Origin: Methanobrevibacter wolinii SH
Lineage (GTDB): Archaea > Methanobacteriota > Methanobacteria > Methanobacteriales > Methanobacteriaceae
Reading direction: 5' to 3'
Length of the DNA stretch: 44,201 nt
Assembly (NCBI RefSeq): GCF_000621965.1
Contig: NZ_JHWX01000021.1
Coordinates: forward strand, 1 to 44,201
The notes beneath the pieces are model-generated. The model was not told the origin of the DNA. It ran no database searches and saw nothing but the letters and a program-made list of their open reading frames with translations. Both the position numbers and the translations under genes were made by a program. Of this stretch, positions 37,575 to 44,201 are shown in pieces (the first letter of the stretch is position 1; each line of letters starts with the position of its first letter).

Positions 37575-38576
37575 ATGACTAATCCAAAAGTAACAGTTAT
37601 TATATCAGTTTATAATGAAGAAAAATATCTTAAAAAAGCTTTAGATAGTATACTTAATCAAAGTCTTAAAGAAATCGAAGTAATTTGTATTAATGATAAA
37701 TCAAGTGATAAATCTCTTGAAATTATAAAAGAATATAAAAGTAAAGATAAAAGAATTAAATTAATCAATAATGAAGAAAATCTAGGACTTGGATTAAGTA
37801 GAAATAATGGATTAAAAATAGCTAAAGGAGAATACATTGCATTTGTTGATGGGGATGACTGGATTAAAAAAGAATGCTTAGAAGAAACCTATAATAAATC
37901 TAAAAAACTAAATACAGATATTACTATGTTTCAAATGACTAATTACAATGATGAAAATAAAAGTTTTCATGAAAATAAATGGTCTAATTTAGATGAATTA
38001 AGTAATGAATATGACAATAAAGTATTTGATGCAAGTAAAACCAAAAATTTTCTTTTTAAATTACCAGTTAGTGCATGTCAAAAAATCTATAAAAAAAGTT
38101 TTTTAGATGATATTAATGCTAAATTTCCTGTTGGAATATATTTTGAAGATAATCCTTTTTTCTACTATGTATGGCTTAAAGCAAAACGTATTACAATAAT
38201 CAAAAAACAATATTATATAAGAAGAGTACATCCTGAATCTATTACTGGTACTTGTGATAAAAAATTCTTTGATATTATACCAAGTGGTATAGAATTATTT
38301 AAAATCTTTATTGAAAATGACTTTTACAAAGATTATAAAGAAGATTTAATTAATTATAGAATCGATGCATATAGACTTACTGTAAACTGTATAGATAGTA
38401 ATTTACTTGGAGAATTCTATAATCTATCTAAAGAAGAATTTAAAAAAATATATAATAGCAAATACAAAGAAGACTTTTTAAAATATATGAACAATAAAAA
38501 TTTAAGAATATTTAACTCTATACTTAATACAAAAAATGTATGTCAATTTAGAAAAGATTATTTCACAATTAGTTAA
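37575..38576 (+). CDS. Glycosyltransferase family 2
   Basis: The 333-residue protein has the GT-A fold of family 2: PKVTVIISVYNEEKYLKKAL at the start, ICINDKSSDKSLEII, and the metal-binding DxD as AFVDGDDW near residue 95. A C-terminal part with FEDNPFFYYVW and RRVHPESIT matches the common surface-glycan subgroup. No membrane segments are seen. Acceptor and sugar are unknown. The last codons and stop are part of a 59-bp unit that is duplicated downstream. Confidence 0.9.
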   Translation: MTNPKVTVIISVYNEEKYLKKALDSILNQSLKEIEVICINDKSSDKSLEIIKEYKSKDKRIKLINNEENLGLGLSRNNGLKIAKGEYIAFVDGDDWIKKECLEETYNKSKKLNTDITMFQMTNYNDENKSFHENKWSNLDELSNEYDNKVFDASKTKNFLFKLPVSACQKIYKKSFLDDINAKFPVGIYFEDNPFFYYVWLKAKRITIIKKQYYIRRVHPESITGTCDKKFFDIIPSGIELFKIFIENDFYKDYKEDLINYRIDAYRLTVNCIDSNLLGEFYNLSKEEFKKIYNSKYKEDFLKYMNNKNLRIFNSILNTKNVCQFRKDYFTIS

Positions 38577-38678
38577 ACATAAAATTAGCATATAGCCAAC
38601 TGATAATTAAATAAAATTATTTCACAATCAGTTAAATATAATTAAAATTATCATAACCCAACTGGCAATTAAATAAAT
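38561..38678. repeat. 59-bp tandem duplication across the glycosyltransferase stop
   Basis: Units starting TTTCACAATTAGTTAAACAT (38561) and TTTCACAATCAGTTAAATAT (38620) agree at most positions and continue with CCAACTGATAATTAAATAAA and CCAACTGGCAATTAAATAAA. The first unit contains the stop codon of the gene, so the duplication added a non-coding echo of its 3' end. Confidence 0.85.
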
Positions 38679-38785
38679 TTAAAAATCAAAACTAAAAAAA
38701 TATAAACATTAAATAATTTAATATCTTAAAATACAATATAGAAGATTTCATCTTAAGGGCAATAATTTTAAAAGAAGTTGAAAAA

Positions 38786-40309
38786 ATGAAAATAGGCCTT
38801 ACATATGTAAAAGGAGCACTTCCAGGTTATGAAAACTTTGGACATCTCCCAACAGACATAGTTAAAACTAATGGATTAGTAAATGGTAATAAAGCAAGTG
38901 AAGAATTAGATGCCTTAATAATTCCTGGTGGAAGTATAGTAGAATCAGAAGGAATACCATATGATTGTGAACTTTCAAAAGAAATTATAAAAATGAGTAA
39001 AGAAGGTAAAGCAATAATTGGTATATGTTCTGGATTCCAATTACTTGCAAATCAGACAGATGTTGGAAGAAAATCAGAAATACCAATAATTAAAAAAGGA
39101 TTAGGTATACTTGATGTAAATTTCTCACCATTAATTAGTAATGATCGTGTAGAAGGAGAGATTGTTGGAGATTCATTTTTTACTAAAAATATAAAAACAC
39201 CAATTACTGGTTTTCATTGTCATACTTATGGACATATTGAAGGTAATGCAAAAGAAGTTTTATATTCAAATATAAAAAGAGTAAACTATTCAAATAAAAA
39301 TAAAAAAATATTATCTGGTGTAGTTAGTGATGATGGAAATGTTATTGGCACTTTAATACATAGATCTCTTGATAATAATCCAGATGTTGTAAAAAATGTA
39401 CTAAAATTTATAGATGCATCTGAAGAAGATATTAACTCAATATATAAAAGAAATCTTGAATTTAATAAGTACATTAATAAAGAAATTGGTATTGAAACAG
39501 ATGTGGATATAAGAATACCTGGTAAAAATTGCCTTACAAAAGATCTTAAAAAATCTGATGGTAAAATGCCAACTGTAGTTTTAATGGCAAGTACTGGATC
39601 AGATTCTGGAAAAACATTTATTACAACTGGACTTGCAGGAGTATTTAGAGAAAAAGGCCTTAAAGTAGGTCTTTTAAAAGTTGGTCCAGATATACGTGAT
39701 ATTGTTCCAGGTTTATACCTTACAAAAGGTTATATGGAAGATTATGGAAGCATTCAAATATCTAATCTTGGATGGATGGAATTATCAAACATATTAAAAA
39801 GGCTTAAAAACTCAAATTATGATGTTGTATTAATAGAAGGAGTTATGAGTGCATTTACTGGAATATTAAATAAAAAAATACCATATTCTACAGCAGAAAT
39901 AGCTAAATCAGGAAATATTCCAGTTATATTAACTACTGGTGTTAATAAAGGAGGTATTGAGTCTGCTGCAATTGATATTAGTTCACATGCTAAAAAACTA
40001 AAAGACTTTGGTGTAAATATTAAAGCCATAATACTTAATAAAATATATGATATGGATATTTTCAATGAGGTTAAAGAATATATCCAAAAAGAAACTGGTA
40101 TTAATACAGTGATTGGAATACCAAAAGTTAAAATAGAATCTCGTGGTGGAACTCCAGAAGTAGAAATTAAATTAGAAGATTTTGCATTAAAAGCTTATGA
40201 AACAGTAAATAACAATTTTGATATTAGAATAATATCTGATATCAAAGAAAAACCTAAATTTGATAGATATTTAAGTTTTGATGAAATTAAAAAGATTTAT
40301 AATAAATAA
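38786..40309 (+). CDS. CobQ/CbiA-like amidotransferase with reversed domain order
   Basis: The 507-residue protein resembles cobyric/cobyrinic acid amidases but with the two domains exchanged. Residues 1-210 are a class I glutaminase: LDALIIPGGS, the nucleophile Cys81 in IIGICSGFQLL, and His192 in GTLIHRSLDNN. Residues 260-470 are the dethiobiotin-synthetase-like ATPase with a P-loop GSDSGKT (271-277), LLKVGPDIRD and VLIEGVMS. Classic CobQ, CobB and CfbB have the ATPase first. I do not know a characterised enzyme with this order; it may amidate a tetrapyrrole or another carboxylate in the cytoplasm. It stands alone and ends in a hairpin/T-tract terminator. Confidence 0.8.
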   Translation: MKIGLTYVKGALPGYENFGHLPTDIVKTNGLVNGNKASEELDALIIPGGSIVESEGIPYDCELSKEIIKMSKEGKAIIGICSGFQLLANQTDVGRKSEIPIIKKGLGILDVNFSPLISNDRVEGEIVGDSFFTKNIKTPITGFHCHTYGHIEGNAKEVLYSNIKRVNYSNKNKKILSGVVSDDGNVIGTLIHRSLDNNPDVVKNVLKFIDASEEDINSIYKRNLEFNKYINKEIGIETDVDIRIPGKNCLTKDLKKSDGKMPTVVLMASTGSDSGKTFITTGLAGVFREKGLKVGLLKVGPDIRDIVPGLYLTKGYMEDYGSIQISNLGWMELSNILKRLKNSNYDVVLIEGVMSAFTGILNKKIPYSTAEIAKSGNIPVILTTGVNKGGIESAAIDISSHAKKLKDFGVNIKAIILNKIYDMDIFNEVKEYIQKETGINTVIGIPKVKIESRGGTPEVEIKLEDFALKAYETVNNNFDIRIISDIKEKPKFDRYLSFDEIKKIYNK

Positions 40310-40344
40310 GATATATTCTAAAAAAATATATCTTAACTTTTTTT
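40308..40344 (+). terminator. Hairpin plus T tract behind the CobQ-like gene
   Basis: AAGATATATT (40308-40317) pairs with AATATATCTT (40325-40334) across a 7-base loop, followed by AAC and seven T. The stem begins inside the stop codon. Confidence 0.7.
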
Positions 40345-40402
40345 ATATTAATTTAATAATTAAAATTAATGAATATTTTAAACTATTTTTAAAATTATTA
40401 AG

Positions 40403-40616
40403 TATAAGTTATAACTTATAATAAAAAACCAAAAACAAGAAAACAAACATAACTTATAACTTATAATAAAAAACAAAAAACAAAAAAGTATGTATAACTT
40501 ATAACTTATAATAAAAAACAAAAAACAAAAAAGTATGTATAACTTATAACTTATAACAAAAAACCAGAATAAGAAAAAAATAAACCACAAGTATAACTTA
40601 TAACTTATAACAAAAA
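40403..40616. repeat. 45-bp tandem array of the TTATAACTTATAA motif, five units
   Basis: Exact 13-mers stand at 40409, 40454, 40499, 40544 and 40598, spaced 45, 45, 45 and 54 bases. Whole units (motif plus AATAAAAAACAAAAAAC-like filler plus GTATG) repeat, so it is a minisatellite, not a CRISPR. The reverse strand reads as a 15-residue hydrophobic repeat, which I regard as spurious. Confidence 0.9.
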
Positions 40617-40689
40617 AACCTAAAAAAACCAAAATAAAAGAAGAAATTTAAATAAATAGAAAAAATTAGTAAATAAAATAAAAAAGAAA

Positions 40690-41070
40690 TTAGATATTAA
40701 TTTCTAAGGAAACCTTATTACCATCTTTTAAATGTAATTTTTTTCTAAGATTATCTTTAGCAATAAATTCTAAATAATTTTCTTCATGTGTTGTTTTATC
40801 TGGAAAAACAATAGCACCAGTAACAGAATTTTCTAATTTTGCTTTAATATATTTAACTCCACCAAACCCTTGATCAGATTTTATTACATTTCTACAATTA
40901 TTCTTTATATTATTAATTTTATCAAGATCTTTTTCAGGGACTGTAAGATTTAAAGTACCTGGATATGGGATAAAACCACATTTAACTTTAAACTGAGATT
41001 TATAAAAATCTTGACCTAAAAAATATGCAGCTTTTCCAAAACCTGATGTAACAGTACCATTAATTTCCAT
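40690..41070 (-). CDS. ribK: CTP-dependent riboflavin kinase
   Basis: The 126-residue enzyme phosphorylates riboflavin to FMN using CTP, an archaea-specific solution unrelated to bacterial RibF. It has the RibK (DUF120) pattern: GTVTSGFGKAAYFLGQ, GFIPYPGTLNLTV and TGAIVFPDKTTH, the glycine-rich first motif and the T-N-x-T-like region that hold CTP and the flavin. The length is that of the stand-alone form, without the N-terminal winged helix found in some members. GAGGT lies upstream of the ATG. It is divergent from ribB, so the two flavin genes share a 437-bp spacer. Confidence 0.92.
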   Translation of the reverse strand: MEINGTVTSGFGKAAYFLGQDFYKSQFKVKCGFIPYPGTLNLTVPEKDLDKINNIKNNCRNVIKSDQGFGGVKYIKAKLENSVTGAIVFPDKTTHEENYLEFIAKDNLRKKLHLKDGNKVSLEINI

Positions 41071-41233
41071 ATTATACCTCTTATTTAAAAAATTCTAATA
41101 ATATATTATAGTTAAAATAATATTTAAATATATAAATTTATAAAAATCCACTATTTAAAAATAACTAAAATAATTAAAAACAATTTTAAAATAATATAAA
41201 CTTTTTATTAAATCAAAAAAGATTAATATAAAA

Positions 41234-41241
41234 TTATATAT
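41234..41241 (+). promoter_or_regulatory. TATA box candidate for the ribB leader
   Basis: TTATATAT, about 46 bases before the first paired base of the FMN riboswitch; transcription starting about 25 bases downstream would include the whole aptamer. Confidence 0.35.
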
Positions 41242-41279
41242 TATTAAAAAATAAAAACATATAGTGAATAAAAATTAAT

Positions 41280-41409
41280 TATTCTCAGGGCGGAGTGAAA
41301 TTCTCCACTGGTGGTAATTTAATAAAAATATTAAAAAGTCCACGAGCACAAGAGTGTTGATTTGGTTAAAGTCCAAAACCAACGGTGAAAGTCCGGATGA
41401 AAGAGAATA
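41280..41409 (+). promoter_or_regulatory. FMN riboswitch (RFN element) controlling ribB
   Basis: The leader has all the conserved blocks of the FMN aptamer: AGGGCGGAGTGAAATTCTCC, ACTGGTGGTAA, GTCCACGAGC, TTGATTTGGTTAAAGTCC, and AACGGTGAAAGTCCGGATGA followed by AAGAGAA. Stem P1 closes TATTCTC (41280-41286) with GAGAATA (41403-41409); P2 pairs GGAG (41292-41295) with CTCC (41303-41306); a variable arm pairs TTTAAT (41318-41323) with ATTAAA (41330-41335). It senses FMN and should lower ribB expression when FMN is plentiful. An in-frame ATG inside it (41385) is not the gene start. Confidence 0.95.
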
Positions 41410-41449
41410 CAGAAAATTATAATTATTTAGTTAATTATAGGTATAATAT

Positions 41450-41501
41450 CTTTTTTTGCCCTGATTCTAAGAAATCTAGAACATTATTAAGAATTAAGGA
41501 G
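41450..41501 (+). promoter_or_regulatory. Expression platform and ribosome-binding site of ribB
   Basis: A T7 run (41451-41457) is followed by GCCCTGA (41458-41464), the exact complement of TCAGGGC at the 5' edge of the aptamer (41285-41291), and then by AAGGAG (41496-41501), six bases before ATG 41508. The complementary pair offers an alternative fold to P1. E. coli ribB, from memory, has GCCCTGATTCT at the same place. Confidence 0.65.
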
Positions 41502-41507
41502 ATTACT

Positions 41508-42149
41508 ATGAATCAAGAATGTATGCTAAAAGGAACATATGAAGAACGTGTAAATACTGCTATAGATTACCTTAAAGAAGGTAAAGGTATTATAGTAACA
41601 GATGATGAAGATAGAGAAAATGAAGGAGATATGTTCTTTTCTTCAGACTACCTTACAAATGAACAAATGGCCCTTTTAATAAGAGAAGGTAGTGGAATTG
41701 TCTGTTTATGTATGAGTGACGAAAAAGCAGATGAATTAGAATTACCATTAATGGTTGAAGATAATACAAGTACTTATGGTACAGCATTTACTATAAGTAT
41801 TGAAGCTGCAGAAGGTGTTACAACTGGTGTAAGTGCTGCAGATAGAGTAACTACAGTTAAAGCAGCATCTAAAAATGGTGCAAAACCTGAAGATTTACAT
41901 CATCCAGGACATGTTTTCCCACTTAGAGCTAAAAATGGAGGAGTCCTAGAACGTGATGGCCATACAGAAGCTAATATAGATATGATGAAATTAGCAAACC
42001 TTACACCATGTGGTGTTTTATGTGAAATCACAAAAGAAGATGGTACAATGGCAAGAATGCCAGATGTTATTAAATTCTCTAAAGAAAGAGATATGCCTAT
42101 TGTAACCATTGATGATATTAAAAAATATAGATTAAACCATGAAAATTAA
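41508..42149 (+). CDS. ribB: 3,4-dihydroxy-2-butanone 4-phosphate synthase, bacterial type
   Basis: From ATG 41508 the protein has 213 residues; the frame is open further upstream through the riboswitch, but AAGGAG at 41496 and the family's usual N-terminus set this start. The enzyme converts ribulose 5-phosphate to the four-carbon unit of riboflavin plus formate. Motifs: [12 protein letters not shown] (acidic metal/substrate loop), [42 protein letters not shown] and [11 protein letters not shown]. The sequence is strikingly close to E. coli RibB as I recall it, down to the MNQ start, and unlike the archaeal MJ0055 type. With the FMN riboswitch this suggests transfer from a bacterium. Confidence 0.95.
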   Translation: MNQECMLKGTYEERVNTAIDYLKEGKGIIVTDDEDRENEGDMFFSSDYLTNEQMALLIREGSGIVCLCMSDEKADELELPLMVEDNTSTYGTAFTISIEAAEGVTTGVSAADRVTTVKAASKNGAKPEDLHHPGHVFPLRAKNGGVLERDGHTEANIDMMKLANLTPCGVLCEITKEDGTMARMPDVIKFSKERDMPIVTIDDIKKYRLNHEN

Positions 42150-42373
42150 ATTTTTAAATAAAATTTAATTTTAAATCTTTTTTTAAACTTTTAATATCTA
42201 TATATTTTAAATAAAATCATGCACTATTTTTTAAAATAATATATAAAAATAAAAAATTACTTATTTTAAATAGATTTATTATATTAAATAATCTTATAAA
42301 ATATTATATTAAAAAAATCACAAAGTCAAAAAGGACTAATTTTAAGATTATTTTATTATAGTGAGGAATTTTT
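42150..42373. other. AT-rich spacer, ribB terminator and tfrA promoter
   Basis: TCTTTTTTT at 42177-42185 is the likely end of the ribB transcript. The rest is A/T filler leading to GTGAGGAAT before tfrA. No gene is seen. Confidence 0.45.
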
Positions 42374-44050
42374 ATGGAAAGTAAAATTATTCAATCAGAT
42401 GTATTGATTATTGGTTCTGGAGGAGCAGGATCTAGAGCAGCTATAGAGGTTAAAAAACAGGGATTAAAACCAATTATAGTTTCAAAAGGATTATCTTTTA
42501 AATCAGGATGTACAGGAATGGCAGAAGGAGGTTATAATGCTACTTTTGGATTTGTAGATTCTGAAGATAGTAAAAAAGCACATTTTGAAGATACATTAAA
42601 AGGTGGAAGTTATCTCAATGATAGTAAACTTGTAAATATTCTTGTTGATGAAGCACCAGATAGATTAATAGATCTTGAAAATTATGGTGCACTATTTGAT
42701 AGACAAGAAAATGGTAAACTTAATCAAAGGCCATTTGGTGGTCAAAGATATAGAAGAACTTGCTTTTCAGGAGATAGAACTGGTCACGAAATCATAACTG
42801 CACTTAAAGAAGAAGTAACTAGATTAGGCATAGAAACAATTGATGAAGTTATGATTACAAAATTAATAAAAAACAATGATGATTTTCCAAAAGTCATAGG
42901 TGCAATTGGATTTAATTTAAAAGATTCTAGTACAATATTTTTCCAAGCTAAAGAAGTAATTATCGCAAGCGGTGGTGCAGGACAACTTTATCCAGTAAGT
43001 TCAAATACAGTACAGAAAAATGGTGATGGATATGCACTTGCATGGGATGCTGGAGCAAATCTAGTTGATATGGAAGAAGTTCAATTTCACCCAACAGGTA
43101 TGATTAAACCAAAATCTAAAGCAGGAGTCCTTGTAACAGAAGCAGTACGTGGAGAAGGAGGAATACTTTATAATAAAAATCATGAAAGGTTCATGTTTAA
43201 TTATGATGATAGAGGAGAACTTGCTACACGTGATATAGTTGCAAGATCAATTTATAACGAGATTCGTGAAGGTAGAGGTACAAAAGATGGTGGAGTATAC
43301 CTTGATATTAGTCACCTTGACGATGATATTATTGATGAAAAACTTGAAACTATGGTAGAACAATTTAAAGATGTTGGTGTAGATATTAAAAACGAACCAA
43401 TGGAAGTTGCACCTACTGCTCACCACTTTATGGGAGGAGTATTTATAAATGAAGATTGTAAATCTACAGTTGAAGGTTTATATGCATGTGGTGAAGCTGC
43501 AGGAGGAGTTCATGGAGCTAATCGTCTAGGTGGAAATGCACTTGCAGACACTCAAGTATTTGGAAAAAGAGCAGGAAAAGCAGCTGCAATAGCATCTGAA
43601 ATTGAAGAATTTGAAATTAATGAAGAAGAAATAGAAGAAGAAGAAAATCGTATTAAAAATCTTGTATCTAAAGGTAATATTAAACCAAAAAAAGTTAAAA
43701 ATAAAATTAAAAAAATAATGTGGGAAAATGTATCTATTATACGTAATGAAACCCACTTACGTTTAGGTTTAAAACGTCTTCTTGATTTAAAAGAAAATGA
43801 ACTTCAAAATATGGATGTTAAAGATATAAAATACTATAATAAAGACCTTCAAAATGCATTAGAAGCAATAAATATGTGTGAAGTTGCAATACTTGTTGTA
43901 AAATCAGCAATATTAAGACGTGAAAGTAGAGGTGCACATTATAGGGAAGATTTCCCTGAAACAAAAAAAGGTTGGGAAAAAAGTATTGTTTTTGGACCAA
44001 CTAAAGTAAGATTTGTTAAAAGAGATAGAAAATTTACTCTTAATGAGTAA
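42374..44050 (+). CDS. tfrA: Thiol:fumarate reductase subunit A (fumarate reductase/succinate dehydrogenase flavoprotein)
   Basis: The 558-residue flavoprotein reduces fumarate to succinate with coenzymes M and B as electron donors in Methanobacteriales, together with subunit B. The FAD dinucleotide motif is at residues 11-24 (LIIGSGGAGSRAAIE); catalytic residues lie in QFHPTGMI, TEAVRGEGG and APTAHHFMGG; the FAD loop HGANRLGGNALADTQVFG is present. The histidine that binds FAD covalently in bacterial SdhA is replaced: SGCTGMAEGG stands where SHTVAAQGG would, so FAD is non-covalent. The C-terminal helical domain is complete. tfrB is not adjacent here. GTGAGGAAT precedes ATG 42374. Confidence 0.9.
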   Translation: MESKIIQSDVLIIGSGGAGSRAAIEVKKQGLKPIIVSKGLSFKSGCTGMAEGGYNATFGFVDSEDSKKAHFEDTLKGGSYLNDSKLVNILVDEAPDRLIDLENYGALFDRQENGKLNQRPFGGQRYRRTCFSGDRTGHEIITALKEEVTRLGIETIDEVMITKLIKNNDDFPKVIGAIGFNLKDSSTIFFQAKEVIIASGGAGQLYPVSSNTVQKNGDGYALAWDAGANLVDMEEVQFHPTGMIKPKSKAGVLVTEAVRGEGGILYNKNHERFMFNYDDRGELATRDIVARSIYNEIREGRGTKDGGVYLDISHLDDDIIDEKLETMVEQFKDVGVDIKNEPMEVAPTAHHFMGGVFINEDCKSTVEGLYACGEAAGGVHGANRLGGNALADTQVFGKRAGKAAAIASEIEEFEINEEEIEEEENRIKNLVSKGNIKPKKVKNKIKKIMWENVSIIRNETHLRLGLKRLLDLKENELQNMDVKDIKYYNKDLQNALEAINMCEVAILVVKSAILRRESRGAHYREDFPETKKGWEKSIVFGPTKVRFVKRDRKFTLNE

Positions 44051-44201
44051 ACTCTTTTAAATACTTATTTTTAAATAAATCTAAGCTATAAATAATTACT
44101 TATTTCAATAGAGTAAACTAAACTTTAAAAAATAATAAATAATAATCACTTAATCTAAATAGAGTAAACTAAACTTTAAAAAATAATAAATAATAATCAC
44201 T
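44051..44201. other. AT-rich end of the window with tandem repeat
   Basis: After tfrA the sequence is A/T filler and then a 51-bp direct repeat that reaches the right edge. No gene begins here. Confidence 0.6.
44107..44201. repeat. 51-bp tandem repeat running off the right edge
   Basis: Units beginning ATAGAGTAAACTAAACTTTA at 44108 and at 44159 are identical over the visible 43 bases, including AATAATAAATAATAATCACT. More copies may lie beyond the window. Confidence 0.9.

Noticed and set aside
40403-40616. Possible CRISPR array
   Set aside because: The 'spacers' are themselves repeated and low complexity, the unit is 45 bp, and no cas genes are present.
40378-40632. Minus-strand reading frame with a 15-residue hydrophobic repeat
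   Set aside because: It is simply the 45-bp tandem array read in frame; no ribosome-binding site and no family resemblance.
41385-41507. N-terminal extension of RibB through the riboswitch
   Set aside because: The extra 41 codons are the 3' end of the FMN aptamer and the expression platform; AAGGAG places the start at 41508.
43526-44000. Minus-strand Phe/Tyr-rich frames opposite tfrA
   Set aside because: Antisense shadows of a lysine/glutamate-rich coding region.
1-44201. tRNA or rRNA genes
   Set aside because: No spacer holds a GC-richer cloverleaf-like segment; the only structured RNA seen is the FMN riboswitch.

Overview
The window is a stretch of chromosome from a very AT-rich methanogenic archaeon of the order Methanobacteriales, most like Methanosphaera (Methanobrevibacter is the main alternative). 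The clues are F420-dependent methylene-H4MPT dehydrogenase (mtd), a Fae-Hps fusion, thiol:fumarate reductase subunit A, a CfbB/CbiA-type amidase, Alba, an archaeal ThrS with its own editing domain, CTP-dependent riboflavin kinase, and GGTGAT/GGAGG ribosome-binding sites in long AT-rich spacers. I saw no tRNA, rRNA or CRISPR array.

Layout. 1-700: the start of a transposase running off the left edge, next to an acyltransferase gene cut to about 127 codons. 0.9-9 kb: argS, a signal peptidase, ilvD, thrS, fae-hps and a small zinc-ribbon protein. 9-16 kb: a coiled-coil repeat protein, an iron-sulfur flavoprotein, a lipid-linked-sugar flippase, a ModE-like regulator + ferredoxin + hisB run, and mtd. 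16.5-22.5 kb: a GT-B glycosyltransferase, a polysaccharide polymerase-like membrane protein, cfbB/cbiA, and a radical SAM protein with a helix-hairpin-helix tail. 22.5-24.7 kb: a ParA ATPase with a small partner that carries only the ParB-type GLGRGL N-terminus, flanked on both sides by copies of the 13-mer TTATAACTTATAA. 24.7-28.6 kb: DUF1786 + PHP protein, leuA, albA. 29-33 kb: padR, two ABC exporter genes and a PQQ-type beta-propeller, all on the minus strand. 33-40 kb: nudC, a TIM-barrel epimerase/endonuclease-like protein, a soluble P-type-ATPase-like HAD protein, gatA, a GT2 glycosyltransferase and a CobQ-like protein with reversed domain order. 40.7-44 kb: ribK and ribB are divergent, and ribB is preceded by a full FMN riboswitch; tfrA follows.

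Most notable points. (1) The ribB protein is of bacterial type and carries a canonical FMN riboswitch with a GCCCTGA segment complementary to the aptamer's TCAGGGC; this looks like one imported gene-plus-regulator unit. (2) The ParA/GLGRGL pair with surrounding palindromic repeats is a candidate archaeal chromosome-segregation locus. (3) A roughly 100-bp element with TTGTTGAAATC-type terminal inverted repeats occurs in two intergenic regions in opposite orientation, once apparently inserted into an older copy. (4) Many spacers carry 45-70-bp tandem duplications.

Functionally the window is mostly housekeeping (translation, branched-chain amino acids, histidine, flavin and tetrapyrrole cofactors, methanogenesis, cell-surface polysaccharide), with a few accessory pieces (exporter operon, nudC, transposase remnant).
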